64,000 nucleotides of DNA from Paucimonas lemoignei (GTDB taxonomy: Bacteria > Pseudomonadota > Gammaproteobacteria > Pseudomonadales > Pseudomonadaceae), in assembly GCA_900475325.1 (NCBI GenBank), contig LS483371.1, forward strand, positions 1-64,000, given 5' to 3'. Made by a program: the position numbers and the translations under genes. Below, piece after piece: positions 1-12,690 of this stretch. The notes under the pieces were generated by a model. It saw only the letters and a list, made by a program, of their open reading frames with translations. It had not been told where the DNA came from and made no database searches. Each line of letters begins with the position of its first letter. Within the stretch, counting starts at the first letter, position 1.

Positions 1-1164
1 ATGTCTGCGCCAGCACCTGTTCAGTCGGTGCAGGTCAATGACGAGCCGTCCCGCGCCAGTTTCGATCCGATGGTGGGCGCAAGTTCTCAGCAAGCTCCGG
101 CTCGCGAGCAGCGCACCGTGCAGGTTGAAGGTGCGTTGAAGCACACCAGCTACCTGAATCGCACGTTCACCTTCGAGAACTTCGTCGAGGGTAAGTCCAA
201 CCAACTGGCCCGGGCTGCGGCCTGGCAAGTGGCGGATAACCCCAAGCACGGCTACAACCCGCTCTTCCTTTATGGCGGTGTGGGTTTGGGTAAGACTCAC
301 TTGATGCACGCTGTGGGTAACCACCTGCTCAAGAAGAATCCAAACGCCAAGGTGGTGTACCTGCACTCGGAGCGTTTCGTTGCAGACATGGTCAAAGCGT
401 TGCAGCTCAACGCAATCAACGAGTTCAAACGCTTTTATCGCTCCGTGGATGCCTTGCTGATCGATGACATTCAGTTCTTCGCCCGCAAAGAGCGTTCCCA
501 GGAAGAGTTTTTCCACACCTTCAACGCTTTGCTCGAAGGTGGCCAGCAGGTCATTCTGACCAGCGACCGCTACCCTAAAGAGATTGAAGGGCTCGAAGAG
601 CGCCTCAAGTCGCGCTTCGGTTGGGGATTGACTGTTGCAGTCGAACCACCTGAGCTTGAAACCCGCGTCGCGATTCTGATGAAGAAAGCGGATCAGGCCA
701 AGGTCGATCTGCCGCACGACGCAGCGTTCTTCATTGCGCAGCGTATTCGCTCCAATGTTCGTGAACTGGAAGGCGCGCTCAAGCGTGTGATCGCCCACTC
801 CCACTTCATGGGCCGCGATATCACCATCGAGCTGATCCGCGAATCGTTGAAAGATTTGCTGGCGCTGCAAGACAAGCTGGTGAGTGTGGATAACATTCAG
901 CGCACCGTTGCCGAGTACTACAAGATCAAGATCTCCGACCTGTTGTCCAAGCGTCGTTCACGATCGGTAGCGCGGCCTCGGCAGGTTGCCATGGCCCTGT
1001 CCAAAGAGCTGACCAACCACAGTCTGCCTGAAATCGGCGATGTGTTTGGCGGACGGGACCATACAACGGTGTTGCATGCCTGCCGGAAAATTAATGAATT
1101 GAAGGAATCCGACGCGGATATTCGCGAGGACTACAAGAACCTGCTGCGTACACTGACCACTTGA
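1..1164 (+). CDS. dnaA: Chromosomal replication initiator DnaA, 5' end missing
   Basis: Initiator ATPase that binds DnaA boxes at oriC, melts DNA and loads the helicase. The 387 visible residues hold the end of linker domain II, the AAA+ domain (Walker A GGVGLGKT at 92-99, Walker B LLIDD at 152-156) and the C-terminal DNA-binding domain with the signature [12 protein letters not shown] near residue 355. Domain I, which normally begins Pseudomonas DnaA (a protein of roughly 500 residues), is absent, so the gene very probably starts upstream of the window. The ATG at base 1 is in frame but has no visible ribosome-binding site and is probably an internal methionine. dnaN follows after 38 bases, in the usual dnaA-dnaN-recF-gyrB order. 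A DnaA box lies inside the gene at 885-893. Confidence 0.97.
   Translation: MSAPAPVQSVQVNDEPSRASFDPMVGASSQQAPAREQRTVQVEGALKHTSYLNRTFTFENFVEGKSNQLARAAAWQVADNPKHGYNPLFLYGGVGLGKTHLMHAVGNHLLKKNPNAKVVYLHSERFVADMVKALQLNAINEFKRFYRSVDALLIDDIQFFARKERSQEEFFHTFNALLEGGQQVILTSDRYPKEIEGLEERLKSRFGWGLTVAVEPPELETRVAILMKKADQAKVDLPHDAAFFIAQRIRSNVRELEGALKRVIAHSHFMGRDITIELIRESLKDLLALQDKLVSVDNIQRTVAEYYKIKISDLLSKRRSRSVARPRQVAMALSKELTNHSLPEIGDVFGGRDHTTVLHACRKINELKESDADIREDYKNLLRTLTT
885..893 (-). promoter_or_regulatory. Perfect DnaA box inside dnaA
   Basis: TGTGGATAA on the plus strand, the reverse complement of the consensus TTATCCACA. It lies in the dnaA coding region over codons for Val-Asp-Asn. The match is exact; binding is inferred. 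Confidence 0.5.
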
Positions 1165-1202
1165 TGAAATCAGCGCAGCTTATTAAGGCAAGGGACTAGA
1201 CC

Positions 1203-2306
1203 ATGCACTTCACCATTCAACGCGAAGCCCTGTTGAAACCTCTGCAATTGGTCGCCGGCGTCGTCGAACGTCGTCAGACCTTGCCGGTGCTCTCCAATGT
1301 GCTTCTGGTCGTACAAGGCCAGCAGCTGTCGTTGACCGGTACCGACCTTGAGGTCGAGCTGGTCGGTCGCGTCCAGCTTGAAGAACCTGCAGAGCCGGGC
1401 GAAATCACGGTACCTGCGCGCAAGCTGATGGATATCTGCAAAAGCCTGCCCAATGACGCGCTGATCGACATCAAGGTTGATGACGCCAAGCTGGTGGTCA
1501 AGGCTGGCCGTAGCCGTTTCACGTTGTCGACATTGCCTGCCAATGATTTCCCTACTGTAGAAGAAGGCCCGGGTTCGCTCACCTTCAATCTGGTGCAAAG
1601 CAAACTGCGTCGTTTGATCGAACGCACCAGCTTTGCCATGGCTCAGCAAGACGTTCGTTATTATCTGAACGGTATGCTGCTGGAAGTCAGCGCGGGTGTT
1701 TTGCGCGCGGTCGCCACAGACGGTCACCGCTTGGCGATGTGCTCCATGACCGCCGATATCGAACAAGCAGACCGCCACCAGGTGATCGTGCCACGCAAAG
1801 GTATTCTGGAACTCGCGCGACTGCTCACCGAGCAGGATGGGATGGTCAGCATCGTTCTGGGTCAGCACCACATCCGCGCGACCACGGGCGAGTTCACTTT
1901 CACCTCGAAGCTGGTTGACGGCAAATTCCCGGACTACGAGCGCGTCCTGCCAAAAGGCGGCGACAAACTGGTGTTGGGTGATCGTCAGGCATTGCGTGAA
2001 GCATTCAGCCGCACTGCGATTCTTTCCAACGAGAAGTATCGTGGTATCCGTCTGCAACTGGCCAGCGGTCAGCTGAAAATTCAGGCCAATAACCCTGAGC
2101 AGGAAGAAGCAGAAGAAGAGATCGGCGTTGACTACAATGGCGCCTCGCTGGAGATTGGTTTCAACGTCAGCTACTTGCTGGACGTGTTGGGCGTGATGAC
2201 CACCGAGCAGGTTCGTCTGATTCTGTCGGATTCCAACAGCAGTGCGCTGGTCCAGGAATCGGATAACGACGACTCCGCTTACGTCGTTATGCCAATGCGC
2301 CTGTAA
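1203..2306 (+). CDS. dnaN: DNA polymerase III beta sliding clamp
   Basis: Ring-shaped processivity clamp that tethers DNA polymerase III to DNA and recruits mismatch-repair and translesion enzymes. The 367 residues match the usual family length and show the three-domain clamp layout, beginning MHFTIQREALLKPLQLV and ending with the family-typical YVVMPMRL. The start is ATG at 1203, preceded by a purine-rich AAGGCAAGGG stretch. The gene sits 38 bases after dnaA and 17 before recF, so it is probably co-transcribed with both. I see no terminator between them. Identity is certain from the sequence and the context. Confidence 0.98.
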   Translation: MHFTIQREALLKPLQLVAGVVERRQTLPVLSNVLLVVQGQQLSLTGTDLEVELVGRVQLEEPAEPGEITVPARKLMDICKSLPNDALIDIKVDDAKLVVKAGRSRFTLSTLPANDFPTVEEGPGSLTFNLVQSKLRRLIERTSFAMAQQDVRYYLNGMLLEVSAGVLRAVATDGHRLAMCSMTADIEQADRHQVIVPRKGILELARLLTEQDGMVSIVLGQHHIRATTGEFTFTSKLVDGKFPDYERVLPKGGDKLVLGDRQALREAFSRTAILSNEKYRGIRLQLASGQLKIQANNPEQEEAEEEIGVDYNGASLEIGFNVSYLLDVLGVMTTEQVRLILSDSNSSALVQESDNDDSAYVVMPMRL

Positions 2307-2323
2307 TGTTCAGCAGAATCTAG

Positions 2324-5849
<3,526 letters not shown>

Positions 5850-5872
5850 GCGCTTTCAGCGAAGCGAAAACA

Positions 5873-5902
5873 AAAACCCCGGCCCGCGAGCCGGGGTTTT
5901 TT
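5873..5902 (+). terminator. Intrinsic terminator of gyrB
   Basis: A perfect GC-rich stem (AACCCCGGC and its complement GCCGGGGTT) around a short CGCGA loop, followed by a run of T residues, 23 bases after the gyrB stop codon. Confidence 0.93.
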
Positions 5903-5938
5903 GTTCCTGGACAGCGCTAAGGGAGTTGAGCACAGCGG

Positions 5939-5954
5939 TGTTCCACGTGGAACG
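5939..5954. other. parS: parS-type centromere site 3 (after gyrB)
   Basis: TGTTCCACGTGGAACG, with the 14-base core palindrome (5940-5953) intact. It is the only one of the three copies in non-coding DNA, 36 bases beyond the gyrB terminator. Confidence 0.87.
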
Positions 5955-6312
5955 TTGTGGACTTAAATCTGCGCATTGAGCTTCATATTAGATAGTCGAT
6001 TAACTCTGCCCTAAGGTTCAGACTTTACCCTGCGACCTCCCTCCTCCCGGCTGGTTAATGATGAGCAAGCGGATATTGGGATTACTGGTTCATCACGTCA
6101 GGTGACAGCATGTGCGCCGCACTGGCGAGTGAGTATGTGGATGCCGCAAAGAGCTGAAGTAATGAGGTTCGCTTCATCGAGTTGGGGCTTTGCGTTTCGA
6201 CTGCATTCGAGAAAAGTGCCTCCGCCCACGGGTCTAATCCGCTCGCACATTGCGTGTTGCTCGACCCACCTACCCCCACTCAACGTGCCAGCCGTTAGCC
6301 AAAAAGCGGCCA

Positions 6313-6342
6313 TAAAAAAACCGACCATGAAAGGTCGGTTCT
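6313..6342 (-). terminator. Intrinsic terminator for plsC-side transcripts
   Basis: Read on the minus strand, an ACCGACC/GGTCGGT stem with a short loop is followed by a run of seven T residues. It lies about 130 bases beyond the plsC stop and faces the right way for the gmhB-plsC transcript. Confidence 0.8.
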
Positions 6343-6457
6343 AGACGCTCATAAAAACTTATGCACTTTATTGGCGCTTTAATGAGGTTCCGAAATAAGC
6401 AATGAAACCAAGGCTTTGAGCGCGTTTTTCAACGATAAATCAAAAACAGTGCACAGG

Positions 6458-6466
6458 TTATCCACA
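6458..6466 (+). promoter_or_regulatory. Perfect DnaA box next to plsC
   Basis: Exact TTATCCACA in AT-rich intergenic DNA, four bases beyond the plsC stop codon. Binding is inferred from the consensus match. Confidence 0.5.
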
Positions 6467-6470
6467 AAAC

Positions 6471-7241
6471 TCAGATGGCAGCTTCTTCGTTGTGCGTGAC
6501 AGGCACAGCGATTGATCCCAGCGCCTTCTGGGTGTCTTCATTCCAGGCCTGGACGCGATCATTCAGTGCAGCAATAGCACGGGGCCCGGTACCTTCTGCG
6601 TACATGGGTTCACCGATAACTACCTGGATGGTGCCTGGTTTTTTCCCCCAGCCCTCTTTCGGCCAGTATTTGCCAGCGTTGTGAGCGATGGGCAATACCG
6701 GCAGGTCTGCGTTGACTGCCAAAGCAGTACCCCCTCTGGAGAACTTGCCCACCTGGCCAAACGGTACGCGCGTACCTTCGGGAAAGATCAGAACCCAGAC
6801 GCCGTCTTTCAACAGCTCATCACCCTTCTTGGCGATCTGTTTGAGGGCGGCCTTGGGGTTGTCACGGTCGATGGCGATAGGACGCAGCATGGCCATGGCC
6901 CAACCAAAGAACGGCACGTATAGCAGCTCACGCTTGAGCACCTGGCTCAAGGGTTGAAAGTGCGCGGACAGGAAGAAGGTTTCCCAAGTGCTCTGGTGGT
7001 TGGAGATGATCACACAGGGTGTTTGCGGGACGTTTTCCTGGCCGGTGACTTCAACTTTGATGTTGAGAAACACCCGCGTCAGCCACAGCGCGCAACGGCA
7101 CCAGTAGACGTTAATGAAGCGGTAGCGAGCGCGGAATGGCAGGAACGGCGCGATAAAGAAACTCAGCGTGCACCACAGCAACGAACTGGTGCCCAGCAGC
7201 AGGTAAAAGAAAAAGGTTCTGATTGCCTGCATGATCGACAT
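6471..7241 (-). CDS. plsC: 1-acyl-sn-glycerol-3-phosphate acyltransferase
   Basis: Inner-membrane acyltransferase that converts lysophosphatidic acid to phosphatidic acid in phospholipid synthesis (PAO1 PA0005, also called lptA). The N-terminal hydrophobic stretch (about 8-35) is a membrane segment. The catalytic NHQSTWE motif (H82, E87) and FPEGTR (153-158) are both present. A GTG 45 bases upstream would add 15 residues, but the ATG reading MSIMQAIRTFFFYLL matches the start I remember for the family and gives a normal length of 256 residues. gmhB ends 51 bases upstream on the same strand, so the two are probably co-transcribed. Confidence 0.93.
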   Translation of the reverse strand: MSIMQAIRTFFFYLLLGTSSLLWCTLSFFIAPFLPFRARYRFINVYWCRCALWLTRVFLNIKVEVTGQENVPQTPCVIISNHQSTWETFFLSAHFQPLSQVLKRELLYVPFFGWAMAMLRPIAIDRDNPKAALKQIAKKGDELLKDGVWVLIFPEGTRVPFGQVGKFSRGGTALAVNADLPVLPIAHNAGKYWPKEGWGKKPGTIQVVIGEPMYAEGTGPRAIAALNDRVQAWNEDTQKALGSIAVPVTHNEEAAI

Positions 7242-7292
7242 AGCTAGTTTTACCGTACGGGCTAAAGCCCGTTCAATCAGACGCACCGCCAG

Positions 7293-7841
7293 TCAGGCTG
7301 GCACTGCGCTTTTGTGGATAAGTTCTGCGGCAACCGCCGCAAGATCGTCAAATACCAAGGTGTTGGCGGGCAGCGTGCCAGCCATGGTCTTCTCACCTTT
7401 GCCGGTTTTTACCAAAACCGGTTGTGAGTCGACGGCCAGCGCAGCCTTCAGGTCACTGCTACTGTCACCTACAAACCATAGACCCGCCAGATCCACCTGA
7501 TAGTGGTTGGCGATGGTGTGCAGCATCCCGGGCTTGGGCTTGCGGCAATCGCAGCCTTCGTCCGGGCCGTGAGGGCAGTAGACGATCAACCCCACCTCAC
7601 CGCCCTGCTCTGCCACCAGCGCACGCAAGCGCGCATGCATGGCATCGAGGGTGGGAAGGTCGTAATAGCCGCGGGCGATGCCGGACTGATTGGTGGCGAC
7701 AGCTACCGTCCAGCCGGCCTTGCACAGTTGCGCGATGGCCTCGATCGAGCCGGGGATTGGAATCCACTCCTCTACCGACTTTATATAAGCGTCGGAGTCA
7801 TGGTTGATCACTCCGTCCCGATCAAGGATCAGCAACTTCAC
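7293..7841 (-). CDS. gmhB: D-glycero-beta-D-manno-heptose-1,7-bisphosphate 7-phosphatase
   Basis: HAD-family phosphatase that removes the C7 phosphate of heptose bisphosphate in the ADP-heptose pathway for the lipopolysaccharide inner core. The 182-residue protein has the nucleophile motif DRDGVIN (7-13), motif II at ATNQSG, a Cys/His zinc-binding loop around YCPHGPDEGCDCRKPKPG, and motif III GDSSSD. It lies 14 bases after glyS on the same strand and before plsC, so a glyQ-glyS-gmhB-plsC operon is likely. A DnaA box overlaps its 3' end (7313-7321). Confidence 0.95.
   Translation of the reverse strand: MKLLILDRDGVINHDSDAYIKSVEEWIPIPGSIEAIAQLCKAGWTVAVATNQSGIARGYYDLPTLDAMHARLRALVAEQGGEVGLIVYCPHGPDEGCDCRKPKPGMLHTIANHYQVDLAGLWFVGDSSSDLKAALAVDSQPVLVKTGKGEKTMAGTLPANTLVFDDLAAVAAELIHKSAVPA
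7313..7321 (-). promoter_or_regulatory. Perfect DnaA box in the 3' end of gmhB
   Basis: TGTGGATAA on the plus strand, the exact complement of TTATCCACA, lying in the gmhB coding sequence. Confidence 0.42.
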
Positions 7842-7855
7842 ACTACGCCCCTTCT

Positions 7856-9910
7856 TCAGCCCAGCAGCGAAATGTCAGCCACGCCCAGGAACAGGCCGCG
7901 CAGACGAGCCAGCAACGCATACCGGTTGGCACGGACGTTGGCGTCCTCAGCGTTGACCATCACGGCTTCGAAGAAAGCATCGACAGGTTCACGCAAGGCC
8001 GCAAGACGCGCCAGAGTTTCAGCGTACTGACGCGCTTCTGCCATCGGTTGTACCGCTTGGTCAGCCTGCGTGATCGCCGAGTACAGGGAGAACTCGTTGG
8101 CATTGTCGAAGTACTTGGGCTCAACGGTCTGGGCAATGTTGCCCTCCGCTTTGCCGAGCAGGTTCGATACGCGCTTGTTCACCGCTGCCAGCGCTGCAGC
8201 TTCGGGCAGTTTGCGGAAGGCCTGAACCGCCTGAACGCGCTGGTCGAAGTCCAACGCCGAACCTGGCTGCAGAGCCCGAACCGACAGGTAGACAGCAACC
8301 TCGACGCCTTCATCTTCATAACGCGCACGTAGGCGGTCGAAGACGAACTCCAGGACCTGCTCCGACAAGCCGGCGGCTTTGACCTTGGCACCGAACTGAG
8401 CGACCGCGAATTTCACGGTTTCGATCAGGTCCAGGTCCAGCTGCTTCTCGATCAGAATCCGGAGAATGCCCAATGCTGCGCGACGCAAAGCGTACGGGTC
8501 TTTACTGCCGGTGGGCAGCATGCCGATACCGAAGATGCCGACCAAGGTGTCCAGCTTGTCCGCAATGGCGACCGCCGCACCGGTCAGGGTGGTTGGCAGC
8601 TCAGCGCCAGCACCACGCGGCATGTACTGCTCGTTCAGCGCCAGCGCGACATCTTCTGCCTCGCCGTCAGCCTTGGCGTAGTAGTAACCGGCAATGCCCT
8701 GCATTTCCGGGAATTCGCCGACCATCTCGGTAGCCAGGTCGCACTTGGACAGCAGGCCCGCGCGAGCAGCGCGTTGAGCATCGCCGCCGATGCGTGGGGC
8801 AATGAAGGCCGCCAGCTTGGAAACCCGCTCAGCCTTGTCGTAAACGCTGCCCAGTTGAGCCTGGAATACCACGTTCTGCAGGCGCTGGTTAAACGTTTCC
8901 AGCTTTTGCTTCTTGTCCTGCTTGAAGAAGAACTCGGCGTCAGTGAGACGTGGGCGGACGACTTTCTCGTTCCCCAGGACGATCTGCTGCGGGTCCTTGC
9001 TTTCGATGTTAGCCACGGTAATGAAGCGCGGCAGCAATTTGCCTTCGGCATCCAGCAGGCAGAAATACTTCTGGTTGTCCTGCATGGTGGTGATCAGTGC
9101 TTCCTGCGGCACTTCAAGGAAGCGCTCTTCGAAAGAACACACCAGCGGCACCGGCCATTCGACCAGCGACGTCACTTCATCCAACAGGCTCGGCGGCACG
9201 ATGGCGGTGCCTTCGTACTGGGTCGCCAACTCTTCGATGCGCTTGGTGATCAGCAGACGCCGCTCGTTGAAATCAGCCAATACATAAGCGCTGCGCAGAT
9301 CGCTCAGGTAGCTGGCAGGCGAAGTGATGCGCACGCTTTCCGGATGATGGAAGCGGTGACCACGGGAATCGCGGCCAGCGGTCTGGGCCAGAATCGTGCA
9401 GTCGATCACTTGATCGCCGAACAACATGACCAGCCATTGGGTCGGACGCACGAACTCTTCTTTGCGGGCACCCCAGCGCATACGCTTGGGAATCGGCAGG
9501 TCGTTCAGGGAGTCTTCGACAATGGTCGGCAGCAGGCTTGCGGTGGGCTTACCGGCGATGCTCTGGCTGTAGCGCAGCTTTGGGCCGCTCTGATCGATTT
9601 CGCTCAGATCAACGCCGCACTTCTTGGCGAAGCCCAGGGCCGCCTGAGTCGGATTGCCTTCAGCATCGAAAGCTGCCTGACGTGGCGGGCCATCGAGGTT
9701 GACGCTGCGATCGGGCTGCTGCGTGGACAGGTCAGTGATCAAGACAGCCAGACGACGCGGTGCGCCGTAAACCTGCTTGGCGCTGTAGGTCAGGCCTGCA
9801 GCCTGCAGGCCTTTTTCGATACCGGCCAGAAATGCGTCGGCCAGGGTATTGAGCGCTTTGGGTGGCAGCTCTTCGGTGCCCAGTTCAACCAGGAAATCTT
9901 GAGCACTCAT
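7856..9910 (-). CDS. glyS: Glycine--tRNA ligase beta subunit
   Basis: Beta subunit of the bacterial alpha2beta2 glycyl-tRNA synthetase, responsible for tRNA recognition. The 684 residues match the family length. The protein opens [20 protein letters not shown], contains an HD-like region around [19 protein letters not shown], and has the DALR-type anticodon-binding domain at the C-terminus. Its ATG overlaps the glyQ stop by four bases (ATGA), so the subunits are probably translationally coupled. gmhB follows after 14 bases. I see no T-box or other leader element upstream of the pair. Confidence 0.98.
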   Translation of the reverse strand: MSAQDFLVELGTEELPPKALNTLADAFLAGIEKGLQAAGLTYSAKQVYGAPRRLAVLITDLSTQQPDRSVNLDGPPRQAAFDAEGNPTQAALGFAKKCGVDLSEIDQSGPKLRYSQSIAGKPTASLLPTIVEDSLNDLPIPKRMRWGARKEEFVRPTQWLVMLFGDQVIDCTILAQTAGRDSRGHRFHHPESVRITSPASYLSDLRSAYVLADFNERRLLITKRIEELATQYEGTAIVPPSLLDEVTSLVEWPVPLVCSFEERFLEVPQEALITTMQDNQKYFCLLDAEGKLLPRFITVANIESKDPQQIVLGNEKVVRPRLTDAEFFFKQDKKQKLETFNQRLQNVVFQAQLGSVYDKAERVSKLAAFIAPRIGGDAQRAARAGLLSKCDLATEMVGEFPEMQGIAGYYYAKADGEAEDVALALNEQYMPRGAGAELPTTLTGAAVAIADKLDTLVGIFGIGMLPTGSKDPYALRRAALGILRILIEKQLDLDLIETVKFAVAQFGAKVKAAGLSEQVLEFVFDRLRARYEDEGVEVAVYLSVRALQPGSALDFDQRVQAVQAFRKLPEAAALAAVNKRVSNLLGKAEGNIAQTVEPKYFDNANEFSLYSAITQADQAVQPMAEARQYAETLARLAALREPVDAFFEAVMVNAEDANVRANRYALLARLRGLFLGVADISLLG

Positions 9911-10860
9911 TGTTGCGCCTCCAGCTTGGCCAATACTTCGTCTCGTAGATCAGGCGGCGCCATCGGGAAGCCCAGCTTGGCGCGAGCCATCAGATAAGCC
10001 TGAGCCACCGAACGCGCCAGGGTGCGCACGCGCAGGATGTACTGCTGGCGAGCGGTGACCGAAATAGCGCGGCGGGCATCGAGCAGGTTGAAGGTATGGG
10101 AAGCCTTCAACACCATTTCGTAGCTCGGCAGTGGCAGCGGCTGATCAAGTTCGATCAGGCGCTTGGCTTCGCTCTCGTAGAAATCGAACAGTTCGAACAG
10201 TTTGTCGACGTTGGCGTGTTCGAAGTTGTAGGTCGATTGCTCCACTTCGTTCTGGTGGAACACATCGCCGTAGGTCACGCGGCCGAATGGACCGTCAGCC
10301 CAGACCAGGTCATAGACCGAGTCGACGTTCTGCAGGTACATGGCCAGACGTTCCAGGCCGTAGGTGATTTCGCCAGTGACCGGATAGCACTCGATACCAC
10401 CCGCCTGCTGGAAGTAAGTGAACTGCGAGACTTCCATGCCGTTGAGCCAGATTTCCCAGCCCAGACCCCAGGCGCCCAGAGTCGGCGATTCCCAGTTGTC
10501 TTCTACGAAGCGCACGTCGTGGACCAGTGGGTCCAGGCCGACGTGCTTCAGGGAGCCCAGGTACAACTCCTGAAAGTTGTCCGGGTTCGGCTTGAGCACC
10601 ACCTGGAACTGGTAGTAATGCTGCAGACGGTTCGGGTTTTCGCCATAACGGCCGTCAGTAGGGCGGCGGCTTGGCTGGACGTAGGCGGCGTTCCAGGTTT
10701 CCGGGCCAACGGCGCGCAGAAACGTGGCGGTGTGGAAAGTGCCGGCGCCTACTTCCATATCGTAGGGCTGAAGTACCACGCAACCTTGCTCGGCCCAGTA
10801 TTGCTGGAGGGCGAGGATCAAGTCTTGGAAGGTACGCACGGCTGGCGTAGGCTGGCTCAC
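9907..10860 (-). CDS. glyQ: Glycine--tRNA ligase alpha subunit
   Basis: Catalytic class II subunit that forms glycyl-adenylate and charges tRNA-Gly. The sequence is highly conserved ([40 protein letters not shown]). I chose the GTG at 10860, giving 317 residues beginning [14 protein letters not shown], because an AGGTGA ribosome-binding site lies five bases upstream. The alternative GTG at 10869 lies within that site. The gene is divergent from tag, with 80 bases between the starts, and overlaps glyS by four bases. Confidence 0.97.
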   Translation of the reverse strand: MSQPTPAVRTFQDLILALQQYWAEQGCVVLQPYDMEVGAGTFHTATFLRAVGPETWNAAYVQPSRRPTDGRYGENPNRLQHYYQFQVVLKPNPDNFQELYLGSLKHVGLDPLVHDVRFVEDNWESPTLGAWGLGWEIWLNGMEVSQFTYFQQAGGIECYPVTGEITYGLERLAMYLQNVDSVYDLVWADGPFGRVTYGDVFHQNEVEQSTYNFEHANVDKLFELFDFYESEAKRLIELDQPLPLPSYEMVLKASHTFNLLDARRAISVTARQQYILRVRTLARSVAQAYLMARAKLGFPMAPPDLRDEVLAKLEAQQ

Positions 10861-10940
10861 GAAATTCACCTGTACTGGGGCTGCGATTTAAAGAGCGGGA
10901 GTATACCCGATTCGGCCGCACCTCCACCCTTGGGAGCCCT

Positions 10941-11492
10941 ATGCCACGCTGCTTTTGGTGCAACGAAGAGCCGATTTACATCGATTATCACGATCAGGAG
11001 TGGGGCGTGCCGTTGCGCGATGCGCAGAAGCTCTTCGAGTTGCTTTTGCTCGAAGGGTTCCAGGCGGGGCTTTCATGGATTACGGTTTTGAAAAAGCGCG
11101 CCCGTTATCGCGAGGTCATGTTCGGTTTTGACGTTCATCGGATTGCCGCCATGACCGACGCCGATATCGAACAGTTGATGCAGGAGCCGGGCATTATCCG
11201 CAATCGCCTCAAGCTCAATGCAGCCCGGCGTAACGCTCAGGCGTGGCTGAAGTTTGAGGATCCGGTGGGCTTTCTCTGGTCGTTCGTAGGTGGCGAGCAG
11301 AAGGTCAATCATTTCAAGGACCGCAGTGAAGTCCCGGCCATCACGCCAGAGGCCGAGGCCATGAGCAAAGCTTTGAAGAAAGCCGGCTTTACCTTTGTCG
11401 GCCCCACCATCTGCTACGCCTACATGCAGTCCAGCGGCATGGTCATGGACCATACGGTGGATTGTGATCGATACGCGGTTTTGACTCGCTGA
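10941..11492 (+). CDS. tag: DNA-3-methyladenine glycosylase I
   Basis: Base-excision repair enzyme that removes 3-methyladenine from alkylated DNA. The 183 residues match the Tag family: the N-terminal MPRCFWCNEEPIYIDYHDQEWG carries the Cys/His zinc ligands, and LLLEGFQAGLSWITVLKKR and GPTICYAYMQSSGMVMDH are typical. ATG at 10941 follows GGGAG. lpxL follows 38 bases later on the same strand, so the two may be co-transcribed. Confidence 0.97.
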   Translation: MPRCFWCNEEPIYIDYHDQEWGVPLRDAQKLFELLLLEGFQAGLSWITVLKKRARYREVMFGFDVHRIAAMTDADIEQLMQEPGIIRNRLKLNAARRNAQAWLKFEDPVGFLWSFVGGEQKVNHFKDRSEVPAITPEAEAMSKALKKAGFTFVGPTICYAYMQSSGMVMDHTVDCDRYAVLTR

Positions 11493-11530
11493 TGGTTACA
11501 ATGGCCGCCTTGAGTTTTAGGGAGTGATCT

Positions 11531-12418
11531 GTGGAAAAGTTTAAAGGTGCCCTCATGGTGGGCGCGTTGCGACTGTTTGCCTTGTTGCCCTGGCGCGTTG
11601 TGCAGTGGGCCGGTGCGGGCATTGGCTGGCTGATGTGGAAGCTGCCGAACCGTTCGCGAGAAGTTGCGCGCATCAACCTGGCCAAGTGTTTCCCGGAAAT
11701 GGATCCCGCCGAGCGTGAGCGTCTGGTGGGTCGCAGCCTGATGGACATCGGCAAGACCCTGACCGAAAGCGCTTGCGCGTGGATCTGGCCGGCCCAGAAA
11801 TCCATCGACCTGGTCCGCGAAGTCGAAGGCCTCGACGTGCTCAAGGAAGCGCTGGCCTCGGGTAAAGGCGTGGTCGGCATCACCAGCCACTTGGGTAACT
11901 GGGAGGTGTTGAACCACTTCTATTGCAGTCAGTGCAAACCGATCATTTTCTATCGTCCGCCCAAGCTCAAAGCGGTCGATGACCTGCTGCGCAAACAGCG
12001 CGTGCAATTGGGCAACCGGGTGGCGGCGTCCACCAAGGAAGGCATTCTCAGTGTCATCAAGGAAGTGCGCAAAGGCGGCTCGGTGGGCATTCCGGCAGAC
12101 CCGGAGCCCGCTGAATCAGCAGGGATCTTCGTGCCGTTTTTCGCTACCACGGCCCTGACCAGTAAATTCGTACCGAATATGCTGGCAGGTGGCAAAGCAG
12201 TCGGTGTATTCCTGCACGCCATGCGCCTGCCGGATGGGTCGGGCTACAAAGTGGTGCTGGAGGCTGCGCCTGAGGCCATGTACAGCACCGATACCGAAAC
12301 CTCGGCGGCGGCCATGAGCCAGGTGGTCGAGAAGTATGTGCGGGCCTATCCAAGCCAGTACATGTGGACCATGAAGCGCTTCAAGAAACGCCCGGCGGGG
12401 GAAGCGCGCTGGTATTGA
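11531..12418 (+). CDS. lpxL: Lipid A lauroyl acyltransferase family protein (LpxL/HtrB)
   Basis: Inner-membrane late acyltransferase that transfers a secondary acyl chain to the Kdo-lipid A precursor. The 295-residue protein has an N-terminal membrane segment (about 8-37) and the catalytic H-x4-E motif HLGNWE (H120, E125). The start is GTG at 11531, preceded by GGGAG about six bases upstream. The layout tag-lpxL matches PAO1 (PA0010-PA0011), where this is one of two HtrB paralogues. Acyl-chain specificity cannot be read from the sequence. Confidence 0.93.
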   Translation: MEKFKGALMVGALRLFALLPWRVVQWAGAGIGWLMWKLPNRSREVARINLAKCFPEMDPAERERLVGRSLMDIGKTLTESACAWIWPAQKSIDLVREVEGLDVLKEALASGKGVVGITSHLGNWEVLNHFYCSQCKPIIFYRPPKLKAVDDLLRKQRVQLGNRVAASTKEGILSVIKEVRKGGSVGIPADPEPAESAGIFVPFFATTALTSKFVPNMLAGGKAVGVFLHAMRLPDGSGYKVVLEAAPEAMYSTDTETSAAAMSQVVEKYVRAYPSQYMWTMKRFKKRPAGEARWY

Positions 12419-12474
12419 TTAACCTAAGGCACCGGCTTCAGGCGCCTCACTGTCCCGCTGCAAATGCAGGCTTT

Positions 12475-12566
12475 TGTGGGAGCGAATTCATTCGCGAAAG
12501 GGCCGGTACATTCGGCAGAGATGCATCGGCTGTACGGCCGCCTTCGCGAGCAAGCTCGCTCCCACA
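12475..12566. repeat. REPIN, family A (mixed arms)
   Basis: Two facing REP arms. The left arm begins TGTGGGAGCGAATTC and the right arm, read on the minus strand, TGTGGGAGCGAGCTTGC. The arms differ at the core (AATTCATT versus AGCTTGCT), so this copy joins two sub-variants. Confidence 0.9.
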
Positions 12567-12690
12567 GGTTATTCGCCGCGCTGGGATTGTTGAACTGACT
12601 GGAGAAGCGGCATTGGCTGCGAAGGTCAGCGAATGCGATCTGCCTGACCTCCCACAGTGGATCTCATTTCAGTCCAGTATCCAGGCGGAT

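Larger units (their letters stand above)
5903..6470. other. Gene-free interval between gyrB and plsC
   Basis: About 570 bases in which I find no convincing gene. It holds a parS site (5939-5954), a terminator for the minus-strand genes (6313-6342) and a perfect DnaA box (6458-6466) in an AT-rich tail (6345-6470). Short open frames on both strands at 6080-6345 have no ribosome-binding site and resemble no family I know. Confidence 0.6.

Noticed and set aside
6102..6344. 80-residue open frame in the gyrB-plsC gap
   Set aside because: No ribosome-binding site, no recognisable motif, and its 3' end runs into a terminator stem. The minus-strand frames in the same place are equally weak.
8774..9997. 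407-residue open frame on the plus strand, antisense to glyS
   Set aside because: It lies opposite a certain gene, has no ribosome-binding site and no family resemblance; long antisense frames arise from high-GC codon bias. The same applies to 1170-2057, 4725-5636, 12955-14079, 53053-54525 and 59623-60738.
9907..10940. T-box or riboswitch upstream of glyQS
   Set aside because: The gap to tag is only 80 bases and shows no T-box core. Such elements are not usual in Pseudomonas.
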